From positions 1-15,709 of the forward strand of contig JAEZVA010000051.1 in assembly GCA_023443315.1 (NCBI GenBank): DNA of 15,709 nt, in the 5' to 3' direction. Made by a program: the position numbers and the translations under genes. The notes under the pieces were generated by a model. The model was given only the letters and a program-made list of their open reading frames with translations. It was not told the origin of the DNA and searched no databases. Positions 7,264-14,228 of the stretch are shown in pieces. Origin of the DNA: Bacillota bacterium. GTDB taxonomy: Bacteria; Bacillota; Clostridia; Oscillospirales; Ruminococcaceae. Every line of letters starts with the position of its first letter. Position 1 is the stretch's first letter.

Positions 7264-7413
7264 ATGAAGCATGTAAAAACACTAAATACCGCTAACCTGA
7301 AAAAGAGCACCGCCAAGGGTGGCTGCGGCGAATGCCAGGCTTCCTGCCAGTCGGCTTGCAAAACATCTTGCACCGTTGCAAACCAAAAGTGTGAGAACGT
7401 AAACAATAAATAA
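7264..7413 (+). CDS. scfA: SCIFF (six-Cys-in-45) ranthipeptide precursor
   Basis: This 49-residue peptide has the SCIFF hallmarks: an N-terminal leader MKHVKTLNTANL and a core with exactly six cysteines at residues 21, 24, 28, 32, 36 and 43. A strong AGGAGGGG ribosome binding site precedes the ATG, and the gene has its own promoter. Known SCIFF peptides are nearly universal in Clostridia. They are modified by an adjacent radical SAM/SPASM enzyme that links cysteine sulfurs to other residues by thioethers (a ranthipeptide). The matching maturase follows at 7541. The threonines and other residues between the cysteines are candidate acceptors. The biological role of the mature product is not settled, though quorum or community signalling has been proposed for ranthipeptides. 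Confidence 0.95.
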   Translation: MKHVKTLNTANLKKSTAKGGCGECQASCQSACKTSCTVANQKCENVNNK

Positions 7414-7442
7414 GCTCATTACAAACCCACAAAAGAATAATC

Positions 7443-7492
7443 AACAGGGGACGAGAACTGTCCAGGGACAGATGCACTGTCCCTTGTTTTTT
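7443..7492 (+). terminator. Terminator between SCIFF precursor and maturase, with an alternative fold
   Basis: AGGGACAG (7464-7471) and CTGTCCCT (7477-7484) form an 8-base-pair stem with a 5-base loop. TGTTTTTT follows, a good intrinsic terminator. Upstream, AACAGGGGAC (7443-7452) can instead pair with GTCCCTTGTT (7479-7488), ten pairs including one wobble. That would take apart the terminator stem. It probably ends most transcripts after the short peptide gene, with partial read-through to the maturase. Confidence 0.8.
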
Positions 7493-7540
7493 GCCATAAC
7501 GGCAAATACAGCATGGTGATACATATGGAGGACAATCTAC

Positions 7541-8926
7541 ATGAACAAGGATTCTCTCATTCATAAATACTCGCTTAACGGCTACAACATCGTTTTGGAT
7601 GTACACAGCGGGGCGGTTCATATTGTTGACGAAGTGACTTATGCGCTTCTTGACGTGATTGCTCCTCCGCTTGAAAAGGACTGCCCAGAATCAGTTCTTC
7701 GCGCACTCGAAAAGCAGTTTGATACCAATGCGATAGTTGGCAGCTACCTAGAACTATACAGCCTTTATCAAGACGGCGCGCTGTTTTCCGCGGATGATTA
7801 CGAACAGTTTCAGGGCATGATGTCCGGCTCGCCGATAAAAGCAATGTGTTTACACATTGCGCATGACTGCAACCTGCGCTGCGCGTACTGCTTTGCAAGC
7901 ACAGGGGACTTTGGCAAAGGCAGAAAACTGATGCCGTTTGAGATTGGAAAAGAGGCCATAGACTTCTTAATCGCCCATTCGGGAACGCGCAGAAACCTTG
8001 AGGTCGACCTATTCGGCGGCGAACCGTTGATGAACTTTGAGGTCGTAAAACAGATAGTCCACTACGCGCGCAGCAGGGAAGAGGAGACTGGAAAACGGGT
8101 TCGCTTTACAGCAACAACCAACGGCATGCTGCTGACCGATGACAAGATTGAGTACCTCAATAATGAGATGGAGAACATCGTATTATCCATAGACGGGCGC
8201 AAAGAGATAAACGACCGCATGAGAACTCGGGTAGATGGCAGGGGAAGCTTTGATGTCATTGTACCGAAGTACCAAAGACTTGTAGAACGACGCGGTCAGG
8301 ACCAATACTATGTGCGCGGCACCTTCACAAAGCAAAATCTTGATTTTACAGAGGATGTGCTTGAGCTTAAGCGCCTTGGTTTTGAACAGATCTCGGTCGA
8401 GCCCGTGGTGTCGGACGAAGCAACCGAGTTTGCCATTACAGAAGCGGAACTACCTGAAGTGTTCGCAGAGTACGAGCGCCTGGCAAAGACACTGCTGGAT
8501 TTACGCAAAAACAACGACGGGGTGAATTTTTTTCACTTTATGATTGATCTTGAGCAGGGACCATGTGCCATTAAGCGGCTTCGCGGCTGCGGCTGCGGCA
8601 ACGAATACGTTGCCATTACCCCCGATGGCGATATCTACCCCTGCCACCAATTTGTGGGGATGGAGCAATGGCGTATGGGCAGCGTGCTTGATGGCTCGCT
8701 GGATGAGACGCTGAAGGATCGCTTCGCAAAAGCCAACATCTACGGCAAAGAGGAATGCAGCAGGTGCTGGGCTAAATTCTACTGCTCGGGCGGCTGTAAC
8801 GCCAACAATGTTCAATATCGAGGCGATCTGTTAAAACCCCACACAGTCTCGTGTGAGCTTGAAAAGAAACGCCTTGAATGTGCAATTATGATGAAGGCTG
8901 CGCAGTTTAATATAGAAAACGAATAG
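7541..8926 (+). CDS. scfB: SCIFF radical SAM maturase (thioether-forming, SPASM domain)
   Basis: The 461-residue enzyme modifies the SCIFF peptide encoded just upstream. Residues 1-90 look like the N-terminal peptide-recognition region of this family. The radical SAM cluster is CNLRCAYC (Cys110, 114, 117), with FGGEP (158-162) for SAM binding and a strand TATTNGMLL. The C-terminal SPASM region has many cysteines (342, 350, 352, 368, 406, 409, 415, 419, 438) in the segments GCGCGNEYVAITPDGDIYPC and CSRCWAKFYCSGGCNANN. These would hold two auxiliary [4Fe-4S] clusters. GGAGG precedes the ATG. Length and motif order agree with TIGR03974-type maturases. It is separated from scfA by 127 bases containing a terminator. 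Confidence 0.95.
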   Translation: MNKDSLIHKYSLNGYNIVLDVHSGAVHIVDEVTYALLDVIAPPLEKDCPESVLRALEKQFDTNAIVGSYLELYSLYQDGALFSADDYEQFQGMMSGSPIKAMCLHIAHDCNLRCAYCFASTGDFGKGRKLMPFEIGKEAIDFLIAHSGTRRNLEVDLFGGEPLMNFEVVKQIVHYARSREEETGKRVRFTATTNGMLLTDDKIEYLNNEMENIVLSIDGRKEINDRMRTRVDGRGSFDVIVPKYQRLVERRGQDQYYVRGTFTKQNLDFTEDVLELKRLGFEQISVEPVVSDEATEFAITEAELPEVFAEYERLAKTLLDLRKNNDGVNFFHFMIDLEQGPCAIKRLRGCGCGNEYVAITPDGDIYPCHQFVGMEQWRMGSVLDGSLDETLKDRFAKANIYGKEECSRCWAKFYCSGGCNANNVQYRGDLLKPHTVSCELEKKRLECAIMMKAAQFNIENE

Positions 8927-8941
8927 GTTTATTTTTATCGT

Positions 8942-8991
8942 AAGCAAGGCGCCGATACTGGTCTGAAACGACCTCTGTCGGCGCCTTGCTT
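8942..8991. terminator. Bidirectional terminator between convergent scfB and STAS-like gene
   Basis: AAGCAAGGCGCCGA (8942-8955) pairs perfectly with TCGGCGCCTTGCTT (8978-8991). A small inner stem GGTC/GACC lies in the loop. The arms start with A and end in T on both strands, so it can serve both converging genes. It touches the stop codon of the minus-strand gene. Confidence 0.85.
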
Positions 8992-8993
8992 TA

Positions 8994-9398
8994 TTATGTA
9001 ATTCCTTTGCTTACCAACCAAATCTTTGCCTGTTCTAAATCCGCAAAAAAACCGTATGCAAACAGACCGTCGTGTTTATTTAGGCGTGCACCCAAATAAG
9101 TGCGCATTACAACATTCAAGCCCACAAACGCAACCTTTTTGAGCCTGCCGATTGATAACAGACGAGATATTATGATATCGGCGGAGTCTTTTGTAACCAG
9201 CGTCTCAGACAGGTTAATAAAAACAAGCGAAGGCGCGGATGGACGACATATTGCCGGTAGCTCCTGTAAAAACTTTCTCACCATAATATCCGTGTGAACC
9301 GATAAAGAATCCAGTTCAAAACACCAAATTTCAGTGTTTGCGTAGGGAAGGGGAAAAGAACGACGAAATTTCAGGTCTTCCTTCTCAATCTGCTTCAT
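8994..9398 (-). CDS. Small hypothetical protein with a STAS/SpoIIAA-like fold
   Basis: I do not recognise this 134-residue soluble protein with confidence. The middle, SLVFINLSETLVTKDSADIIISRLL (about 58-82), followed by RLKKVAFVGL, resembles the beta-strand/helix pattern of STAS domains such as anti-sigma-factor antagonists. The end, FADLEQAKIWLVSKG, resembles the closing helix of SpoIIAA-like proteins. The phosphorylatable serine of true SpoIIAA is not evident at the usual place. The ATG at 9398 has a GGAG about 10 bases upstream; a GTG at 9407 is too close to it. A TATACT box lies upstream with a poor -35. It stands alone, converging on scfB, so context gives no function. Confidence 0.6.
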   Translation of the reverse strand: MKQIEKEDLKFRRSFPLPYANTEIWCFELDSLSVHTDIMVRKFLQELPAICRPSAPSLVFINLSETLVTKDSADIIISRLLSIGRLKKVAFVGLNVVMRTYLGARLNKHDGLFAYGFFADLEQAKIWLVSKGIT

Positions 9399-9407
9399 AC
9401 CCCGCAC

Positions 9408-9691
9408 ACTCCAACTAATTTATGAGCAAAGTATAGCACCAATGCGATTGAAATGAAATCAAAAAACGCAATAAACGGTAATAATTAAATACTACAATAT
9501 GTGGTTAACATAAATGAGGCAACATAATATTGGACGTTATACATAATTGGTTTTACATAATTTTTGTTATTTGCAACAAATTTTTATTAATATTATGAAT
9601 TGTGTTGAATATACAGAAAAAATATATTATATTTAGTATAAGCACTTTTTTCCGTATGTATTCTACAAATTGATTGGGAGTTTTGACACTG
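9408..9691. other. AT-rich intergenic region with a spaced ACATAA motif
   Basis: About 280 bases without a gene separate the divergent STAS-like gene and proC. The stretch is much richer in A and T than its neighbours. ACATAA followed by A or T occurs four times on the plus strand, starting at 9508, 9522, 9541 and 9555 (spacings 14, 19, 14). A proC promoter lies further down. No RNA gene or long hairpin is evident. Confidence 0.5.
9605..9633 (+). promoter_or_regulatory. Promoter upstream of proC
   Basis: TTGAAT (9605-9610), a 17-base spacer and TATATT (9628-9633) are a reasonable sigma-A-like promoter about 60 bases before proC. The region is so AT-rich that other -10-like boxes overlap it. 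Confidence 0.55.
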
Positions 9692-10501
9692 ATGATAGTC
9701 ACCTATGAGGTTGGTTTTATTGGTCTGGGCAATATGTCGTCTGCAATTATTAATGGTATACTGCGCAACAACACCTTGGATTCGTCTTCTATCGCAGCAT
9801 ATGACCCAGATAAAAGCAAATGCGAAACCTTTGCAAGCAAAGGCGTTGCAATTATGCAGGATGCCGCACAGCTGACCGCATGCTGCCACTACGTATTTTT
9901 GTGTGTTAAACCGCAGGTATTTGGGGAAGCAATTGCTTCTCTAAAAGGTGCCGCGAGTCAACATAATGTGTTTGTCTCTATTGCTGCAGGCATTGGAGCA
10001 CAATATATCAAGGATCAGCTCGGCTTTGATTGCAAGCTGGTTCTTGTCATGCCCAATACGCCGCTTATGCTTGGCGAGGGTGCCAGCGCCGTCGCTTGTG
10101 TCGCACCGACAACCGCCGATGAATTTTCATTTGTTAAGGGTGTCTTTGCGTCTTGCGGTATCGGCGAGGAGATTGCTGCAGACAAGCTGCCCGAAGTCAT
10201 TCCCGTTAACGGCAGCAGCCCGGCTTTTATCTACCTATTTGCAAAGATTGTGGCGGATTTTGCCGCCGAGAAGGGTATTGCATACCCGGTTGCGATGAAT
10301 TTATTCGCGCAAACGCTCATTGGCAGTGCGAAGATGTTAACCGACAGCGGGCTTACACCCGATGAGCTTATTCGCATGGTATCTTCTCCCGGGGGCACAA
10401 CGCTTCAGGGATTAGCCGCTCTTGAACAAAACGGATTTGAACATTCCATTCGCGCCGCTATGCAGGCTTGTATCGACCGCGCTTACGAACTGGGTAAATA
10501 G
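9692..10501 (+). CDS. proC: Pyrroline-5-carboxylate reductase
   Basis: ProC reduces pyrroline-5-carboxylate to proline with NAD(P)H, the last step of proline synthesis. The protein is 269 residues, the same length as the E. coli enzyme. It has the Rossmann start VGFIGLGNMSSAI (7-19), CVKPQVF (71-77), VMPNTPLMLGEGAS (119-132) and the ProC signature ELIRMVSSPGGTTLQGLAALE near residues 225-245. The ATG at 9692 has GGGAG 11 bases upstream. TTG codons at 9674 and 9683 in frame are too near or upstream of that site. No proA or proB is in the window. Confidence 0.96.
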   Translation: MIVTYEVGFIGLGNMSSAIINGILRNNTLDSSSIAAYDPDKSKCETFASKGVAIMQDAAQLTACCHYVFLCVKPQVFGEAIASLKGAASQHNVFVSIAAGIGAQYIKDQLGFDCKLVLVMPNTPLMLGEGASAVACVAPTTADEFSFVKGVFASCGIGEEIAADKLPEVIPVNGSSPAFIYLFAKIVADFAAEKGIAYPVAMNLFAQTLIGSAKMLTDSGLTPDELIRMVSSPGGTTLQGLAALEQNGFEHSIRAAMQACIDRAYELGK

Positions 10502-10513
10502 CTTCTAAAACAT

Positions 10514-10559
10514 CCCCGTTGTGAATAGTATAGCTTGTATATAGCTACGCGAAACGGGG
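10514..10559 (+). promoter_or_regulatory. Hairpin holding the spoIIM ribosome binding site
   Basis: CCCCGTT (10514-10520) pairs with AACGGGG (10553-10559), with an inner TAGCT/AGCTA stem. The GGGG in the 3' arm is the only plausible ribosome binding site for the ATG at 10567. There is no U-tract, so it looks more like a translation-controlling or processing hairpin after proC than a terminator. Confidence 0.45.
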
Positions 10560-10566
10560 TGCACAA

Positions 10567-11208
10567 ATGAGAAGGACAACCTTTTCACGGTCGGGAAAGG
10601 GAAGCTTGGGTTTAAAGAATACGGCACGTTTTCTGCTTGAGCATCGGCTTGTTTACGCCATCTATGTGTTGTTTTCTGTTGGGATTGCAGCGGGAGCCTT
10701 TGCCGTACGAAACGGTGGCGAGAACGTCTTAATCGAGTTGGATACTTTAATGGGGGCATATATTGCAAATCGCGCTGAACGCTTGTTTTTGCCGGCGTTT
10801 TTATCGTCCTTTACCGTTCACTTTTTGATATTGCTTGCCCTTTTATTTTTGGGGTTTTGCGCAATTGCACCACCACTAATACTTCTTGTCTCTGTGGCGC
10901 GAGGCTTTAGTTTGGGCGTCTCTATCAGCTACCTATACATAACGGCAGGGGGCGGCGGTATTCTGTTTGCACTGCAGCATCAAATCCCATCCGCTGTGAT
11001 TGGTTCGTTTGTGCTGGTGCTAGCCTGCGCAAGCTCATACCGCCTCTCAAAGGTCTACTTTTCGCTTTTTTCTCACGGTGTTTCCGACACTGCGGTATCA
11101 GAAGCTGCAGGGGCCTGCTTGACCAAATACATAATATATACCATGTTAACCTTCCTTTGTGCCTTGGTGGATGGCATCTGTTGCATGTTGTTTGGTGCCC
11201 CAATCTGA
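10567..11208 (+). CDS. spoIIM: Stage II sporulation protein M (SpoIIM)-like membrane protein
   Basis: SpoIIM works with SpoIID and SpoIIP in septal peptidoglycan remodelling during forespore engulfment. This 213-residue protein has a basic N-terminus and about five membrane helices (about 28-47, 82-98, 100-124, 136-156, 187-209). It carries the family-like motif ARGFSLGVSISYL (111-123). A SpoIIM gene next to an xerD-type recombinase is a recurring Firmicute arrangement and supports the call. The ATG at 10567 follows GGGGT by 6-7 bases, and that site sits in a hairpin arm. It starts 65 bases after proC, so may be read from the proC promoter; a sporulation promoter was not recognised. Confidence 0.82.
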   Translation: MRRTTFSRSGKGSLGLKNTARFLLEHRLVYAIYVLFSVGIAAGAFAVRNGGENVLIELDTLMGAYIANRAERLFLPAFLSSFTVHFLILLALLFLGFCAIAPPLILLVSVARGFSLGVSISYLYITAGGGGILFALQHQIPSAVIGSFVLVLACASSYRLSKVYFSLFSHGVSDTAVSEAAGACLTKYIIYTMLTFLCALVDGICCMLFGAPI

Positions 11209-11211
11209 TTA

Positions 11212-11239
11212 TTGTGTATGATAATTCATTATTTATACA
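11212..11239 (+). promoter_or_regulatory. Candidate promoter of xerD
   Basis: TTGTGT (11212-11217) and TATACA (11234-11239) are 16 bases apart. TACAAT at 11236-11241, 18 bases away, is an alternative -10. Transcription would begin near 11247, inside the SOS-box-like palindrome. Confidence 0.4.
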
Positions 11240-11246
11240 ATTTGTA

Positions 11247-11260
11247 AAAACGTATGTTCG
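11247..11260. promoter_or_regulatory. SOS (LexA) box-like palindrome
   Basis: The 14 bases AAAACGTATGTTCG match the Gram-positive LexA consensus CGAACRNRYGTTYG at 13 of 14 positions when read on the minus strand (CGAACATACGTTTT). It overlaps the expected transcription start of the xerD promoter, the right place for a repressor. One outer base differs, and no lexA gene is in the window, so it is a candidate only. Confidence 0.35.
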
Positions 11261-11340
11261 CGGCTTGTCATTGTACTGTGTGCGACAAGCGGACGCCTGA
11301 TGAAATCTTTGCCATGCACAGTGGCAGAACGGACGAAAAA

Positions 11341-12225
11341 ATGACGCAGTATGTAAACAGCTTTAAAGACTATCTCGTTAACAGCAAGGATGTAGCTGCT
11401 AATACGCTCGAATCGTACGTACGCGATGTGAATGCCTTTATTTCATTCGCATCACAGTATAGTGTTACCGAGCCTTCCCGTGTTACGGTCGCAAATATTG
11501 AGCTGTACGTTGAACAGCTCAAGGCTTTAAAAAAGAGCAATTCCACCGTAACAAGAAGCATCGCCTCGCTGCGTTCTTTTTTTCAGTTCCTTGTACTTCA
11601 CGGATATGCTTCAACCAATCCTGCGCGAAGCGTAAAGCTTGAAAAGATAGAAAAAAAGCTACCATCCATCTTAACCAATCAGGAGATTGACCGCTTGCTC
11701 AAAAGCCCGAACTCCAACGAACCAAAAGGGTGTAGGGATAAGGCGATGTTTGAGCTTTTATATGCTACAGGAATTCGTGTGTCTGAACTGGTATCGCTTA
11801 ATATTCAAGATATCAATCTAAATGTCGGTATTTTAAACTGCCATAATGGCAAGGCAAGCCGGATTATACCGATCTATCCGGAGGCTCTCAAGGCGCTTAG
11901 CGAATACATTTATAGGGTTCGCATTGCAATTGTGCCAGACAACGATTTTGATGCACTTTTTATTAATTTAAACGGCAGTCGGTTGACTAGACAGGGTTTT
12001 TGGAAGATAATAAAAACATACGCAGAAAAAGCAAGCATTAAAGCAGAGATTACGCCCCACACTTTACGGCATTCGTTTGCTGCACATCTTTTAGAAAACG
12101 GCGCTCAACTCAAGGATATAAAAGAAATGCTCGGGCACGCTGATATTTCATCCACACAGGTTTATGCCCAGATTATGAAAAACAAATTTAAAGATGTGTA
12201 CAACAGGTGTCATCCTCGTGCGTAA
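11341..12225 (+). CDS. xerD: Site-specific tyrosine recombinase, XerD-type
   Basis: XerD, normally with a second Xer protein, resolves chromosome dimers at dif. The protein from the ATG at 11341 is 294 residues, the usual Xer length. It has an N-terminal core-binding SAM-like domain (about 1-90) and a catalytic domain. All six active-site residues are visible: Arg146 (TGIRVSEL), Lys171 (NGKASR), His240 and Arg243 (PHTLRH), His266 (LGHADISS) and the nucleophile Tyr275. The start is uncertain: the ribosome binding site here is poor, and an in-frame ATG at 11254 would add 29 residues unlike the family. The neighbouring spoIIM supports xerD rather than an integrase. Confidence 0.85.
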   Translation: MTQYVNSFKDYLVNSKDVAANTLESYVRDVNAFISFASQYSVTEPSRVTVANIELYVEQLKALKKSNSTVTRSIASLRSFFQFLVLHGYASTNPARSVKLEKIEKKLPSILTNQEIDRLLKSPNSNEPKGCRDKAMFELLYATGIRVSELVSLNIQDINLNVGILNCHNGKASRIIPIYPEALKALSEYIYRVRIAIVPDNDFDALFINLNGSRLTRQGFWKIIKTYAEKASIKAEITPHTLRHSFAAHLLENGAQLKDIKEMLGHADISSTQVYAQIMKNKFKDVYNRCHPRA

Positions 12226-12260
12226 TAATGTAATGTCGTAACAATTAAAGGAGCTGCAAT

Positions 12261-13115
12261 ATGGGATTTTTAGGTATTGGTAACTATTCAAAGCCGGGTA
12301 AGGGCGTTTCAAAGGATACGCCTGAGAAAAAACGTTTTTTTCTATTTTGGGAGATATTTTTCCGTAAGTTTTGGAAGATAATCCAGGCAAATCTTTTGTA
12401 CGTTTTATGTTTTGTACCTTTTGTTTTTTCATTTGTTCTTTTAATCATGTGGGGAAGTAATTCGACATTTGGAATTGTTATTTCCGTAATTGCGCTGACT
12501 ATCTCTGCGGGCATAGGTGGTACAGCAACAGCCGGCATTACCTACATTATGCGAAGCTACGCAAAGGAACAACATGCATTTTTGGTTTCTGATTTTGTTG
12601 ATGCCATTAAGAACAACTGGAAGCAAGCGTCGATTACGGGCATACTACAAGCCCTGGGGGGAATTATAGTATACTATTCGTCCAGTTTTTATTATGCAAA
12701 CATTCAAAACTTCAATATCCATGTTGTCTTATTTGGAATAAGCCTTTTGCTCGGCATTTTGCTTCTATTTTCTTCTTACTATGTGTATCTGCTTATGGTT
12801 ACCATAGACCTTAAGCTGGTGCCACTGCTTAAGAATGCATTAATCATGAGTATACTGGGATTACGAACCAATTTGATTACAACATTCTTTGTTGCCTTAA
12901 TTATAGTGCCAACCGTTTTGCTTTTACCTTATACTGTTGTTTTAGTTGTTTTAATAGTACCAGCGTGGATTCAGCTAATTTTATCTTTTAACTCATATCA
13001 GTATGTGAAAAAGTATTGCATCGATCCGTACTATGCAAATCAAGAAGAAAGCGATTCCAATGATAAGCTCAAGTCAGAATCGGTTTTTTCTGACGACATC
13101 ATAACAGGTAAGTGA
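12261..13115 (+). CDS. DUF624/YesL-like six-TM membrane protein
   Basis: The 284-residue protein has about six hydrophobic helices (about 43-63, 71-95, 126-143, 154-182, 207-224, 226-243). An amphipathic basic N-terminus includes FFRKFWKIIQANLLYVLCFVP. A charged acidic tail (261-284) follows the last helix. Overall it resembles the DUF624/YesL family of Firmicutes, whose function is not established and which often lies near sugar-transport genes; none is seen here. AAAGGAG lies before the ATG, 35 bases after xerD, so it may be co-transcribed. A terminator follows. Its codons are more AT-rich than those of the lysine and scf genes. Confidence 0.75.
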   Translation: MGFLGIGNYSKPGKGVSKDTPEKKRFFLFWEIFFRKFWKIIQANLLYVLCFVPFVFSFVLLIMWGSNSTFGIVISVIALTISAGIGGTATAGITYIMRSYAKEQHAFLVSDFVDAIKNNWKQASITGILQALGGIIVYYSSSFYYANIQNFNIHVVLFGISLLLGILLLFSSYYVYLLMVTIDLKLVPLLKNALIMSILGLRTNLITTFFVALIIVPTVLLLPYTVVLVVLIVPAWIQLILSFNSYQYVKKYCIDPYYANQEESDSNDKLKSESVFSDDIITGK

Positions 13116-13125
13116 TATTTACAGT

Positions 13126-13160
13126 AAATAGCGGGCCTATTATAAGCTCGCTATTTGTTT
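13126..13160 (+). terminator. Terminator after the DUF624-like gene
   Basis: AAATAGCG (13126-13133) pairs with CGCTATTT (13149-13156). GC/GC pairs can add inside the loop, and a GTTTGTT tail follows. It begins 11 bases after the stop codon. Confidence 0.75.
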
Positions 13161-13176
13161 GTTCTGCCCCGAACTA

Positions 13177-13196
13177 CACTAAATTTTCATTTAGTG
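13177..13196. repeat. Short perfect inverted repeat
   Basis: CACTAAAT (13177-13184) and ATTTAGTG (13189-13196) are perfect arms with a 4-base TTTC loop. No U-tract follows. It lies about 120 bases before the NIF3-gene promoter, so it might be an operator or a second weak hairpin after the terminator. The role is unknown. Confidence 0.4.
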
Positions 13197-13313
13197 AAAT
13201 TATTAGTAAATTATTCACACCCTTATATATTGCCAACCTTCCTAATTTACCCCCACCCCCTTTCGAAAATCAACTATGTTCTTTTGAAAAAGTATGTTGT
13301 GCTGTAACAGCTA

Positions 13314-13342
13314 TTTACGCGACCTATCGGGTGCATTACAAT
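13314..13342 (+). promoter_or_regulatory. Promoter of the NIF3-family gene
   Basis: TTTACG (13314-13319), a 17-base spacer and TACAAT (13337-13342) sit about 50 bases before the ATG at 13395, after an upstream terminator. Four and five of six bases match the consensus hexamers. Confidence 0.6.
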
Positions 13343-13394
13343 AATAATTGTTGGTACGATATCATGAAATTCATTTAACGGAGGGGTTTTTCAC

Positions 13395-14207
13395 ATGACT
13401 ATTCAAAGCATCATTAACGGAATACTCGCGTATCATCCCGACATTGGCGATCGCAGGACCTGTGATGTAATTATCGGCGGAGACCCAAATGTGGAGTGCA
13501 CAGGTATTCTCGTTTCCATTGCACCAAACGTAGATGTAATACGTAAGGCCATTGAAATAGGCGCTAACTTCATATTTGTTCACGAGCCCACCTTCTACAG
13601 CGGCTATGACGACGAGTGCGAATGGCTGGTTGGAAACGATGTATATGAAGAGAAACTCGCTATGCTGGTAGACAACGGCATTGTGGTTTACCGCGACCAT
13701 GACCACATCCATGCCCATAATCCAGATGGCATCTTCCACTACCTGCTTAAGCAGCTGGGCTGGTTGGAGCATGTGGTTCCAGGCGAAGGACGCGCGCCCA
13801 GCATCAAGCTTCCCGAGACCACCTTGGGCGAACTTGCGCTGCACATTAAGAAAGCGCTTGGGCTAGAGACCATCCGCTACATCGGCAACCCTGACGTGAA
13901 GGTTTCTACTGTTGGTTTCTGTGGGCACCTGCTTCCCAACGAAAACACAAACTGGAGCAACAATGCGCAGGTTGCTGCATCTTGGAAGTATGACGTAGTT
14001 ATCCCGGGTGATATCGTAGAATGGACTGTTCCGCTCTACTTCAGTGACGCCGCAAAGCTCGGAAGAAACAAGGGAATGATCCTCCCCGGTCACTTCATGC
14101 AGGAAGAAGGCGGCATGCGTTGGGCTGTTGAGTGGCTTCGTCCCATCGTGGGCGATGACCTGCCTGTAACGTTTGTATCTGCCGGTGACATGTTCAGCTA
14201 CATGTAA
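13395..14207 (+). CDS. NIF3-family (DUF34) dinuclear-metal-centre protein
   Basis: The 270-residue protein resembles NIF3-like proteins, which form toroidal hexamers with two metal ions per subunit and whose physiological role is debated. Annotation as GTP cyclohydrolase 1 type 2 is not well founded for the family in general. Visible landmarks are VHEPTFYSG (62-70), where the usual His-His-Pro is His-Glu-Pro, then VYRDHDHIHAH (98-108), and PGHFMQEEGGMRWAVEWL (231-248) with His233 and Glu237/238 as candidate metal ligands. GGAGGGG precedes the ATG. It has its own promoter and terminator, so is a single-gene unit. The Glu in place of His suggests a distinct subgroup rather than a broken protein. 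Confidence 0.78.
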   Translation: MTIQSIINGILAYHPDIGDRRTCDVIIGGDPNVECTGILVSIAPNVDVIRKAIEIGANFIFVHEPTFYSGYDDECEWLVGNDVYEEKLAMLVDNGIVVYRDHDHIHAHNPDGIFHYLLKQLGWLEHVVPGEGRAPSIKLPETTLGELALHIKKALGLETIRYIGNPDVKVSTVGFCGHLLPNENTNWSNNAQVAASWKYDVVIPGDIVEWTVPLYFSDAAKLGRNKGMILPGHFMQEEGGMRWAVEWLRPIVGDDLPVTFVSAGDMFSYM

Positions 14208-14228
14208 TCTAAAAGAATCAATATAAAC

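Noticed and set aside
9593..9889. 98-residue minus-strand frame over the start of proC
   Set aside because: It lies opposite the conserved Rossmann segment of proC and has no recognisable ribosome binding site or family.
13112..13378. 88-residue open frame overlapping the end of the DUF624-like gene
   Set aside because: It has no good ribosome binding site, runs through the terminator hairpin and the promoter of the next gene, and its protein resembles nothing.
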